This document shows positions 1 to 7,272 of a stretch of 64,000 nucleotides of DNA, one piece after another. The position numbers and the translations under genes were made by a program. Source of the DNA: Poriferisphaera corsica (GTDB lineage: Bacteria; Planctomycetota; Phycisphaerae; Phycisphaerales; Phycisphaeraceae). The stretch is from assembly GCF_007747445.1 (NCBI RefSeq), contig NZ_CP036425.1, positions 2,030,175 through 2,094,174 of the forward strand. Direction: 5' to 3'. A model generated the notes under the pieces. It was not told the origin of the DNA and made no database searches. It saw nothing but the letters and a program-made list of their open reading frames with translations. Position 1 is the first letter of the stretch; each line of letters begins with the position of its first letter.

Positions 1-638
1 GCTCCGGATCACGATTCGCAATACTTTCAAGATTGATAATTCTGCAAGATGCGCCCAACGCCCCGATCTCTTTCGCTTCGACAATTTTCAAATGCCGATC
101 GTGTACTTTCTCAACACTGCCCGACGCGATGTCATCTTGAAGCCCACTCTCTTGCATCTCAAGGTATTGGTTCAACCCTCCCAAAAACGCCATATACAAT
201 GCGCCCATTGCCTGTGAATCTTCCGCAGATTTTTGCGCGCCTTCTTCAATCGTGGCTATACCCTGCATGTATTCGACCAACAAGTCTTCCGCGATATTGA
301 TCGCATCACGCAGATCTTCTGCCCCTGTTTCCTCCGCGATTTGAAGCCCCTTCTTGTTTGAAGCCTGCATCGTAGATGCTAATTCTTTCGCTTTCGCCAA
401 CACATGTTCATCAAAACTATAGGAGTACTTCATCGTTTCGAATCGCATCAACCGCGTTGTACGCTCCGCTTCTGAGCCAATATTGATCTTCGGGATCGTC
501 ATATTGGACATGATCTGTGCTTCACGTGAGATCCCGTTCATCTCGTATATGGTCAACCCGCCAAGCCCCAGAATCATTGCAATTACAACTGCAAAACCCA
601 GAATCATTTTCTTCTTGATATTCATTTTCTTCAGCATG
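1..638 (-). CDS. methyl-accepting chemotaxis protein, N-terminal part (runs off the window)
   Basis: This is the first ~212 codons of a minus-strand gene that continues past the left edge. The translation begins MLKKMNIKKKMILGF, followed by a hydrophobic segment at about residues 11-29, and then a long, mostly helical, Glu/Ala/Met-rich region. A charged N-terminus, one membrane helix and a helical periplasmic bundle are the usual front end of chemoreceptors with a four-helix or HBM-type sensor domain. The second membrane helix, HAMP domain and signalling domain would lie outside the window, so the family call is an inference. The ATG at 638 was chosen because GGAGG lies 8 nt upstream; an in-frame ATG at 653 has no such site. 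A sensor histidine kinase with the same front end is the main alternative. Confidence 0.7.
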
Positions 639-832
639 ATGTTTGCCTCCATCCTACCCCTGATATTTAGATAAATTAGTAATGTCATCTAAAGTACTTG
701 AGCTAATTTATATGACTTGCCTGTTCCGAATAAAGCCCACCGAAACAGTAAATCTTACGACACTCCCATCCCCGATATTTTTAAAGGCGACTCAAACAGC
801 CCGGCCACCTCACGAATAGAAATCTTCGATTC

Positions 833-1747
833 TCAATAACTCATCGCAAAACCAATTACACCTATCGGTTTGAATGAGTCATGTCCATCGTTGTAACTAC
901 GTGGCGAATCACCAATCAAAACAAAATCCACGCCCGCATTAACTTGCCAGTTCCCATACGACTTCGGCAGCATCGTCAAAGGCATGTCTGTCGAAACCCC
1001 AAGTTTTGCAAAACCAAAACTCGAATCATTCGTTCCGTAGTAATCGCGTAAACCAAACCCAATCGTTACCGGCAAATTCAACCGCATCGGCATAGATTTG
1101 CTATCACTCAATGTAAAACCTGGTGTGATACCCAGATCGACAAACCCACTCTTTCTTTTGCCCGGGATCCCCATAAACGTGTTGTCCACTTCAATGCTTA
1201 ACATCCCCCATGGCTGCAACCCATTAAACCCTTCTATCTCAACACCCCATGCCTCCCATAATCCGCTATCGTCATAGTTAAATTTACCATACAACTCCGT
1301 CGCCGCATCACGCGTACCACTTGGCCAACATATCGTGTGCACGCCGCCTTCAAGCATCCAGCCGCCATCCAGCACAAATTGCACCCCAGCAAAATAATCA
1401 TTCTCATAAAACTTCTCCGGCGAATTCTTCGCCGTCGTCCGCTTCTCGTGAATGCTTCCCCATCCCATCAAGTTGATATTCACCCCCTTAACCCGATCGC
1501 CCTCGCTCCCTTGATATACGTTAAAGCTTGCCACCGCCCATGGCTGCAGGATCACACCATCATCCTCAAAAATGAGGCCGCGTAAGTGATACGCGCTCAC
1601 CGTATTCGCACCAGCCATCACATGAAGTCGACCTGTATTGATAGCGGCTTCTGTATCCTGTGCGTTTAAATCGATGTCCCCGATCAAACCCGTAATCATG
1701 ACCCCCAACCCTATTGCCCTGAAAATACTCTTACATGAAAAATACAT
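833..1747 (-). CDS. exported beta-barrel-like protein of unknown function
   Basis: The protein of about 304 residues has an N-terminal signal-like segment (MYFSCKSIFRAIGLGVMITG, then a polar region ending near NAQ). The rest is rich in Gly and aromatic residues in alternating patterns such as GVQFVLDGGWMLEGGVH and VTIGFGLRDYYG, and it ends in FAMSY. Alternating strands and a C-terminal aromatic residue fit an outer-membrane beta barrel or a beta-sandwich surface protein. I do not recognise a specific family. The ATG at 1747 is preferred because GGAGG lies 7 nt upstream; the longer start at 1765 would place that site inside the gene. It is transcribed away from the long gap that precedes lipA. 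Confidence 0.6.
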   Translation of the reverse strand: MYFSCKSIFRAIGLGVMITGLIGDIDLNAQDTEAAINTGRLHVMAGANTVSAYHLRGLIFEDDGVILQPWAVASFNVYQGSEGDRVKGVNINLMGWGSIHEKRTTAKNSPEKFYENDYFAGVQFVLDGGWMLEGGVHTICWPSGTRDAATELYGKFNYDDSGLWEAWGVEIEGFNGLQPWGMLSIEVDNTFMGIPGKRKSGFVDLGITPGFTLSDSKSMPMRLNLPVTIGFGLRDYYGTNDSSFGFAKLGVSTDMPLTMLPKSYGNWQVNAGVDFVLIGDSPRSYNDGHDSFKPIGVIGFAMSY

Positions 1748-2506
1748 CGTTATGCCTCCGAACAATGAGATAGCTGACCGTCATATAGCGGTCTAACTTA
1801 CAGTTAGTTAGATAGTAATTTCTTATCTACACTACGTTGAATTATGAACGCGCATTGCCCATATATTTTTTGCGCGTGATGTTGAACACAGACGTGTAAG
1901 CATTTCCCCTACCTCTTACGCCAGCTTTTATCGTCGCATTTTCGGTTCCACATAACAGTATTAATAATTTTTACATAGTGAAACCCCGATAATATCGCTT
2001 CTGCGGCTCATTGATTCGGTATTAAATTGATACTAAAAGCCATGTTCGAATGATATTCTTAGTCGAAAATCACACATTGCTGCCTCAGCATAAAGATGTT
2101 TAGTAAAGCTGAAATTGATGCGATAGCAACAAAAGTTGCCTAGGTAAAAAAAATGTTGATGCGCAAAATCACGTTTTTCAGCCTCAAAACCTCACCATAC
2201 TTGTCCATTCTTTGGTTGTTTCTTGCCAAAGTTTCTGATTTTTGACCCAAAACTTATTCGTTTTGGATCAGTTTTTATAAGGGTAAATCACCGAATTCGA
2301 GAATTCGTGCGCACAGAATCGATGAGCATACAGGCAATTGACGATGCCGTTTCCCTCTCCCCACATCAGACCTTCAATTTACCCGAGCCACTTTCGTCGA
2401 TAAACTTCCATATCAAAGGCAACACGAATAACTTCCTCGGGTAGCAGTTGTACACTTGGAAGTTCAGAATGTATTTGTACTTACACACTGAGAGAGCAAC
2501 ATCACT
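1748..2506. other. 759-nt non-coding gap
   Basis: I see no convincing gene here. The left end must hold the minus-strand promoter of the barrel gene, and near 1792-1806 there is a small dyad (CTAAC-ttaca-GTTAG). The right end must hold the lipA promoter and leader. The centre is AT-rich. One sequence at about 1834-1842 (TTATCTACA) is one base away from the DnaA-box consensus, but it is isolated. A possible 73-codon frame at 2223-2444 has no ribosome binding site and no family resemblance. Confidence 0.5.
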
Positions 2507-3700
2507 GTGAAAAGCATTAATCTTTCCAGTCAGATCCTAGAAAACGGCGGCGCCGAATTTATCAAGCGTAAAAAACCCGATTGGCTTCGCGCAAAGCTCC
2601 CAGGCGGCAAGGGTTACGCTGATACACGCACCCTCGTCGATAAGTACAAACTCAACACCGTCTGTGAATCCGCCATGTGCCCAAATATGGGTGAATGCTG
2701 GGCTCGCCGCACCGCCACCATGATGATTCTCGGCGATGTCTGCACCCGATCCTGTGGCTTTTGCCACATAAAGACTGGCAGGCCCCCGGTTTATGATCTT
2801 GACGAACCGCGACGCGTCGGCGAAGCCGCCGCACTCATGAATCTCAAGCACATTGTCATTACTTCCGTGAACCGCGATGAACTGCCCGACGGCGGTGCTG
2901 AGATTTGGGCCGAAATGATCCGAGAAATCCGTCGTTACAGCCCGGAAACGCAGATTGAAGTTCTCATCCCCGATTTCTGTGGTGACTGGGATGCATTACA
3001 ACTCGTACTCGATGAGCGTCCTGAAATTCTCAACCACAACCTCGAAACCGTCCCCCGCCTCTACTCGGTTGTCCGTCCGCAAGCGACATATGAACGGTCA
3101 ATCGAATTGCTCAAACGTGCTAAAGTACAAGGACTTACAGTCAAGACCGGCATCATGGTCGGTATCGGCGAGGAAGATCATGAAGTGGAAACACTCATCA
3201 ACGATCTTGTCGAGGGTGTCCGCATCAAAGGTATCGGGACAAGCAATCCACAAACCGATATTGCTGGCCACGCACAGCCACCGAACCCAAACCGTAACTT
3301 CCCTGAAGGAGCTAGTTTAGAGCGATCTATCTCAGGGATCGGCGCTCCCGAAGATCACCGCGATAACATCACCAAGCGTGGTGCCTCGCTAATCGAGCAT
3401 ACCAATCCGTATTGGAACCATTCGGGCCCTGCCCCAGCTCCAGACATGACGCAGCATATCGCAGATATTTCGTATCCAAACGCCACATATCCCGGCGTAC
3501 ACGAGACTTGCGACATTCTTACCATTGGTCAATATCTGCAACCGACCCGAAATCACCTGCCTATTTCGCGCTGGGTGAAGCCAGAGCAGTTTGCCGCATT
3601 TAAGGCTTATGGCGAAATGCAAGGCGTGCGTCATGTCGAATCCGGCCCATTGGTCCGCTCTTCGTACCATGCTGATGATCAGGTTTTGCAATTGAGCTAA
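2507..3700 (+). CDS. lipA: lipoyl synthase with a ~97-residue insertion
   Basis: LipA inserts two sulfur atoms into the octanoyl group on carrier-protein lysines to make lipoate. Both iron-sulfur cluster motifs are visible: the auxiliary cluster set C53, C58, C64 (CESAMCPNMGEC) and the radical-SAM set C79, C83, C86 (CTRSCGFC). The C-terminal RSSYHAD motif, which carries the serine that ligates the auxiliary cluster, is at about 384-390. The usual length is about 300 residues; this protein has 397. The excess lies between the helix ending INDLVEG (about 237) and CDILTIGQYLQP (about 335), which are normally adjacent. The insert is rich in Pro, Asn and His. The start is GTG; no good upstream ATG is available. 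No lipB or lplA is nearby. Confidence 0.93.
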   Translation: MKSINLSSQILENGGAEFIKRKKPDWLRAKLPGGKGYADTRTLVDKYKLNTVCESAMCPNMGECWARRTATMMILGDVCTRSCGFCHIKTGRPPVYDLDEPRRVGEAAALMNLKHIVITSVNRDELPDGGAEIWAEMIREIRRYSPETQIEVLIPDFCGDWDALQLVLDERPEILNHNLETVPRLYSVVRPQATYERSIELLKRAKVQGLTVKTGIMVGIGEEDHEVETLINDLVEGVRIKGIGTSNPQTDIAGHAQPPNPNRNFPEGASLERSISGIGAPEDHRDNITKRGASLIEHTNPYWNHSGPAPAPDMTQHIADISYPNATYPGVHETCDILTIGQYLQPTRNHLPISRWVKPEQFAAFKAYGEMQGVRHVESGPLVRSSYHADDQVLQLS

Positions 3701-3957
3701 GTACGGCTCTGGTTGATGGTTGCGATTGTCGATCTTTTCGATTTGCACGGCTGCAATCGTCAAATGGTTGCTTTTCCCCAGCTTGCCAAAATGATGGCTT
3801 CGGGGTGGTTGCGATTTTGCCCTAAAGGCTTAGTGCTGATATCATTACCCCCTCAAATTTGCCGCTCGGCAGCAGGCTGTATGTACGCATGGCCTCCCTG
3901 TCCAGGGTCCCTGAAATTGTAAAAACGGGACGACCGAGCCGCTGGAGAATATGAACG

Positions 3958-4416
3958 ATGTCTGAAACAAACTACCTCTACGAAGGCCTTTTCTTGATGG
4001 GACAATCCGCTGGCGCAGATCTATCTGGCGCTATGGATCACATCAAGGGTTTGCTTGATCGTGCAAGCGCTGATGTTGTTGCGATGCACAAGTGGGACGA
4101 GCGTAAGCTTGCATACCCGATTGGCAATATGAAGCGTGGTCTTTACGTACAGGTGATCTTTAAGGCTGAAGGCCAACAGCTTGTTAAGCTCGAGCGTGAC
4201 TGCAATCTTTCTGAGCAGGTTGTGCGTGTGATGTTTACACGTGGCGAACACCTTGGTGAAGTTGAATTGAAGAACTTCATTGAGTCTGGCAGCATTACGG
4301 CTATTGAAGCAGAGCTGACGTCTGATGACGCGGAAGCAGCACCAGTGCCAGTGAAGGAAGAAGTTGCTCCTGCGAAAGTAGAAGCTGCGCCTGCAAAAGA
4401 AGAAGCTGCTGAGTAA
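3958..4416 (+). CDS. rpsF: 30S ribosomal protein S6
   Basis: Residues 1-105 match S6 (opening YLYEGLFLMG; then KWDERKLAYPI, KRGLYVQVIFKA and VVRVMFTRGE). S6 binds S18 on the platform of the small subunit. After about residue 118 there is a low-complexity tail of Ala, Pro, Glu and Lys (for example VKEEVAPAKVEAAPAKEEAAE), longer than in a typical S6. It heads a plus-strand cluster rpsF-ssb-rplI with wide gaps of 148 and 142 nt. The usual fourth member, rpsR for S18, is absent. A purine-rich ribosome binding site (GGAG) lies upstream of the ATG. Confidence 0.95.
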   Translation: MSETNYLYEGLFLMGQSAGADLSGAMDHIKGLLDRASADVVAMHKWDERKLAYPIGNMKRGLYVQVIFKAEGQQLVKLERDCNLSEQVVRVMFTRGEHLGEVELKNFIESGSITAIEAELTSDDAEAAPVPVKEEVAPAKVEAAPAKEEAAE

Positions 4417-4488
4417 TCTAAGCGGCGAATAGAAGCCTGATATATAGCATGCAATGAGAATTGTGTGTATGACATTGAACGCGAAACG

Positions 4489-4540
4489 AGATCTGAGTTT
4501 CACTGTAATCGTGGGAAAGAGAACGTACGTACTCAGGTCT
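4489..4540 (+). promoter_or_regulatory. long-range hairpin in the ssb leader
   Basis: AGATCTGAGT at 4489-4498 and ACTCAGGTCT at 4531-4540 can pair over all ten positions in RNA (one G-U), enclosing 32 nt that contain the self-complementary ACGTACGT. The hairpin ends 13 nt before the ssb Shine-Dalgarno region. It may influence ssb translation or mRNA stability; this is an inference from position only. Confidence 0.4.
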
Positions 4541-4564
4541 AAACAATGATTTGGAGAATATCCC

Positions 4565-5113
4565 ATGCCGAATTTGAATAAAGTCTTTCTGATGGGCAAT
4601 CTGACGCGTGATCCTGAATTACGTTATTTGCCTAACAGCAATATGCCGGTTGTGAATTTTGGGCTGGCGATCAATCGTACTTGGTATAACAAGAATACGA
4701 ATGAGAAGCAGGAAGAAACGACCTTTATTGATGTTGAGGGTTTTGGTAAACAGGCTGAGATCGTGAATCAGTACATAAGCAAGGGCCGCCCGATTTTTGT
4801 GGAAGGTCGCTTGAAGCTTGATCAATGGCAAGACCAGAACGGTAATAACCGTTCAAAGATCAAGATTATCATGGAGAAATTCGAGTTCTTGGGCAGCCGG
4901 GATAATAACGGCGGCGGCGGGAACCGAGGTGGCGGTGGTGGAGGTGGTGGGTATAACCGCGGCGGAAATGACGGCGGCGGTTATGGCCAGCAGGGTCAGC
5001 AGTATGAGAATCCTTCACAGGGTTACTCAGGCGGATCTAACGGTGGTGGTGGCGGAGGCGGTGGTGGTGCGGCTCCGGCTGTTGATGTCAATGATGATGA
5101 TATTCCATTCTAG
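4565..5113 (+). CDS. ssb: single-stranded DNA-binding protein
   Basis: The N-terminal ~110 residues form the OB-fold of bacterial SSB (NKVFLMGNLTRDPELRYLP, then FIDVEGFGKQAE, then KGRPIFVEGRLKLDQW). A Gly-rich linker with Asn, Arg, Gln and Tyr follows, and then the acidic tip DDDIPF, which recruits partner proteins in replication and repair. Length is 182 residues, normal for SSB. GGAG lies about 8 nt before the ATG. It sits between rpsF and rplI, a common bacterial arrangement, although here rpsR is missing. Confidence 0.97.
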   Translation: MPNLNKVFLMGNLTRDPELRYLPNSNMPVVNFGLAINRTWYNKNTNEKQEETTFIDVEGFGKQAEIVNQYISKGRPIFVEGRLKLDQWQDQNGNNRSKIKIIMEKFEFLGSRDNNGGGGNRGGGGGGGGYNRGGNDGGGYGQQGQQYENPSQGYSGGSNGGGGGGGGGAAPAVDVNDDDIPF

Positions 5114-5180
5114 AGAATGGATGATGCTGGCTGCGATTAAATGTTGTGGCTGGCGTGATAACCATGTTGGTGTACCGCTG

Positions 5181-5234
5181 AGGCCGATGTCGGCTTAAGG
5201 CAGGCGCCTAACTCAAAGTTAGTGCGAGAGCACT
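5181..5234 (+). promoter_or_regulatory. tandem hairpins in the rplI leader
   Basis: Three short hairpins are packed together just before rplI: GCCG/CGGC at about 5183-5194, CTAACT-caa-AGTTAG at 5208-5222, and GTGC-gaga-GCAC at 5222-5233 with a GNRA-type tetraloop. They end about 20 nt before the start codon of rplI. Such stacked helices suggest a structured mRNA leader, perhaps for feedback control by a ribosomal protein. No named leader family was recognised. Confidence 0.45.
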
Positions 5235-5255
5235 GTAGAAAGTAAAGAGGACAAC

Positions 5256-5771
5256 ATGAAACAGATCGAACTATTGCTGCTCGATAATGTTGCAAACTGC
5301 GGGATTGTTGGAGACGTTGTGAAGGTGAAGGCTGGTTACGCTCGTAACTACCTGGTGCCTCGCGGTCTGGCGACGATTCCATCAGAAGGCGCGATCAAGC
5401 GTTTGTCTGCACGTCGGGCAGAAGTTGAAGCAGAGATGAAGGCGCTTCGTGAGAAACACGAAGGTATCATTGGTAAGCTTGATGGTCATGAAATCACGAT
5501 GATGCGTTCTGCCAACGAGCAGGGTGTGTTGTATGGTGGTGTGACTCAGCATGAGATTGCTGAAGAGCTACGTGGTGCGGGCTTTGAGATTGAAGATCGT
5601 CACGTACGTATTGGCGACCAGATCAAGCGTTTGGATTCTTATGAAATCCCAGTTGTGATTGATAAGGATCTCAAGGTTGATATCAAGCTATGGGTTGTTT
5701 CAGACAAGCCAGCAGAAGAGCTTGAAGAAAAAGCTGAAGTTGAGGCTGAAGTTGAAGCAGATGCTGAGTAA
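5256..5771 (+). CDS. rplI: 50S ribosomal protein L9
   Basis: The N-terminal domain carries the L9 signature (LLLDNVANCGIVGDVVKVKAGYARNYLVPRGLA), followed by the long charged connecting helix (about 45-75) and the C-terminal RNA-binding domain. Residues 150-171 form an acidic Glu/Ala/Val tail that resembles the low-complexity tail on S6 in the same cluster. L9 binds 23S rRNA near the base of the L1 stalk. AGAGG is located 6 nt before the ATG. A strong intrinsic terminator follows the gene. Confidence 0.96.
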   Translation: MKQIELLLLDNVANCGIVGDVVKVKAGYARNYLVPRGLATIPSEGAIKRLSARRAEVEAEMKALREKHEGIIGKLDGHEITMMRSANEQGVLYGGVTQHEIAEELRGAGFEIEDRHVRIGDQIKRLDSYEIPVVIDKDLKVDIKLWVVSDKPAEELEEKAEVEAEVEADAE

Positions 5772-5811
5772 AGCAAGCTGTTAGGCTAAGTCTCACTTTG
5801 AGATAGATAAT

Positions 5812-5842
5812 AAAACCGCTCGGTGATTACCGAGCGGTTTTT
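5812..5842 (+). terminator. intrinsic terminator after rplI
   Basis: The stem AACCGCTCGGT pairs with ACCGAGCGGTT across a GATT loop and is followed by a run of five T. It closes the rpsF-ssb-rplI transcript. Confidence 0.9.
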
Positions 5843-5867
5843 GCATGGGTGCGTGGATTAGAGAGGT

Positions 5868-6479
5868 TTATCTTTTACGAGAAAGCGTGAGCAGACCGGC
5901 GAGGCTGAGCAGTGCGATTGAGGCAGGTTCTGGGATTTCGACTGCGGTGAAGGAGAAATCGTCGCCGAAGACAGAAAGGGCGCCGCCGGGTAGTTGCTCG
6001 CCAGGGTGCGTGAAAACAAAGCCGACATCAGCTTTATTGGCTGTATCGGGAGCCGCTGCTAAAAGTGAAGAGAGGCTATAGACGTTTGCGGCGGCCGGGA
6101 AATCGATAGCTGCTTCATCTGAAGAAAGAAGCGTGTCGTCGTTGAGCCAATTGATGATGAGCTTGCCCGACAGGCCAATGATATCTGCGGTGCTATCTTC
6201 GAAAAGAAAGTTGGCATCGAACTGATAGCCGGAGCCAGCTGTTACATCGACAGATTGGAAGGCGCTTGTGTTTGATAGGAAAGTTTTGATGAAAAGTGTG
6301 TTGGTGCCGGTTTTTGCCTTGTCGTCCCAAGGCTGAACTTCAGATTCAACAAGAACCCAAGGATCAGTTCCGTCCTCGAAGCCTGCATTAACAAATAGAT
6401 TGCTGGCTTGTGCTGAGTGCGCGGTTAGTAGAGCGGCGGCACAAATGGCGTGTGTGATAATTGGTTTGATAGATAACAT
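5868..6479 (-). CDS. PEP-CTERM sorted exported protein
   Basis: The 203-residue protein has a signal peptide (MLSIKPIITHAICAAALLTA, ending near SAQA). Its body, starting NLFVNAGFEDG, resembles beta-sandwich carbohydrate-binding-type domains. The C-terminus is a PEP-CTERM signal: IPEPASIALLSLAGLLTLSRKR, that is, a PEP motif, one membrane helix and a basic end. In this system an exosortase cleaves near PEP and hands the protein to the cell surface or matrix; no exosortase gene is in the window. GGAGG precedes the ATG. The intergenic region upstream contains two LacI-type operator-like sites, so carbon-source control is possible. Confidence 0.85.
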   Translation of the reverse strand: MLSIKPIITHAICAAALLTAHSAQASNLFVNAGFEDGTDPWVLVESEVQPWDDKAKTGTNTLFIKTFLSNTSAFQSVDVTAGSGYQFDANFLFEDSTADIIGLSGKLIINWLNDDTLLSSDEAAIDFPAAANVYSLSSLLAAAPDTANKADVGFVFTHPGEQLPGGALSVFGDDFSFTAVEIPEPASIALLSLAGLLTLSRKR

Positions 6480-6594
6480 TCTGAGCCTCCATGAAGATTT
6501 GAAAAAAATAGTAGGAGAAAAAGTAGAAACGTTCGAAAGCTGAAATTAGTGATAGATCAGTTATTAAAAAGTTCTCTGCCTAGACGCATGCAAA

Positions 6595-6608
6595 TGAAAG
6601 CGGTTACA
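6595..6608. promoter_or_regulatory. LacI/CcpA-type operator-like site 1
   Basis: TGAAAGCGGTTACA has the central CG and the TGNAA...TTNCA half-sites typical of LacI-family operators. It lies about 115 nt upstream of the PEP-CTERM gene start at 6479. Confidence 0.45.
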
Positions 6609-6651
6609 TTAATATATTTAAAATAGTATGATCGCGAGGAAAGTCAATCGT

Positions 6652-6694
6652 AATATCATATATAGTTATAAAAATCAGATATTTATATGATATT
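6652..6694. promoter_or_regulatory. long AT-rich dyad
   Basis: AATATCATATA (6652-6662) and TATATGATATT (6684-6694) are perfect reverse complements separated by 21 nt, so the half-site centres are 32 bp apart (about three helical turns). This could be a regulator site, but such AT-rich sequence makes chance symmetry more likely. Confidence 0.3.
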
Positions 6695-6752
6695 GTGATT
6701 CGTCGAGATGAGAATTTGGGCAGATTGAGTGGGATGTGTGACCGTGTATTGA

Positions 6753-6766
6753 TGTAAGCGATTACA
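6753..6766. promoter_or_regulatory. LacI/CcpA-type operator-like site 2
   Basis: TGTAAGCGATTACA has perfect TGTAA/TTACA arms around a GCGA centre, a close match to LacI-family operators. It lies in the same intergenic region as site 1, close to the 3' end of the STAS gene. Confidence 0.5.
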
Positions 6767-6789
6767 GAAAGGAGGGGGATGAAAAGGTG

Positions 6790-7131
6790 TTACTGTTCGA
6801 GAAGTTGCAACTCGGCGAGTGCGAGGGCACTGTTTTCGGTGAAGTTGAAAACCTTGTCGAGGCTGGTGCTGATCATGACAGCCCAGATGGCGTCAATGGG
6901 GGAAACGACGCGGAGTTTGGCGTCTGCGTCAATAAGTTGTTTACGGAGCCTAAGGAGAAGTGAAAGATTCGAACTGTTGATCGTGGTGAGTTCTGATAGG
7001 TCAATAATAAGGTTCGGTAGCTTTATCAGACGGGTGAGTTCGACTTGTAGGGATTGCACCTCTTCAGTGAAATCGGGGTCATCTTCGAGAGCAAGTATCC
7101 AGATTGTGTCAGACCAATGTTGAATGGGCAT
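6790..7131 (-). CDS. STAS-domain protein (anti-sigma-factor antagonist-like)
   Basis: The product of about 113 residues has the STAS fold pattern: an early strand (DTIWILALEDD), the core NLIIDLSELTTINSSNLSLL, and the following helix and strand (AKLRVVSPIDAIWAV). In SpoIIAA-like proteins a Ser or Thr in the position of INSS is phosphorylated by an HPK-type kinase, and the unphosphorylated form releases a sigma factor. No partner kinase, phosphatase or anti-sigma gene is adjacent. The ATG at 7131 (MPIQHW) is preferred, with AAGG 6 nt upstream; the start at 7182 adds 17 residues that do not look like the family. It lies downstream of gyrA on the same strand, beyond a terminator. Confidence 0.75.
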   Translation of the reverse strand: MPIQHWSDTIWILALEDDPDFTEEVQSLQVELTRLIKLPNLIIDLSELTTINSSNLSLLLRLRKQLIDADAKLRVVSPIDAIWAVMISTSLDKVFNFTENSALALAELQLLEQ

Positions 7132-7210
7132 GCTGAACCTTGTGGGGTTGAAGTTGTGTTGAATCACTGCAAGGCTATACACGTATCGCCTTGTTCTCTA
7201 GTTGAGATAT

Positions 7211-7241
7211 AAAAAAAGACAGGCTGCGTGTGCGGCCTGTC
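7211..7241 (-). terminator. intrinsic terminator after gyrA
   Basis: Read on the minus strand, GACAGGC pairs with GCCTGTC around a ten-base loop and is followed by seven T. It ends the gyrA transcript just before the STAS gene. Confidence 0.85.
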
Positions 7242-7272
7242 TTAGGTGTCTATTTTTTGTTAGGTTTAATGC

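Noticed and set aside
1834-1842. TTATCTACA as a DnaA box marking an origin in the 1.8-2.5 kb gap
   Set aside because: It is a single isolated near-match without dyads or a clear skew switch at that place.
2223-2444. 73-codon open frame before lipA
   Set aside because: No ribosome binding site, no family resemblance, and it lies in the region expected to hold the lipA promoter and leader.
3713-3922. 69-codon open frame between lipA and rpsF
   Set aside because: It has irregular composition and no recognisable domain; it is more likely leader sequence for rpsF.
3860-3957. Possible S6-type ribosomal leader before rpsF
   Set aside because: Short complementary stretches exist (CCCT/AGGG), but the paired CCG/G-rich arrangement of the known S6 leader could not be traced.
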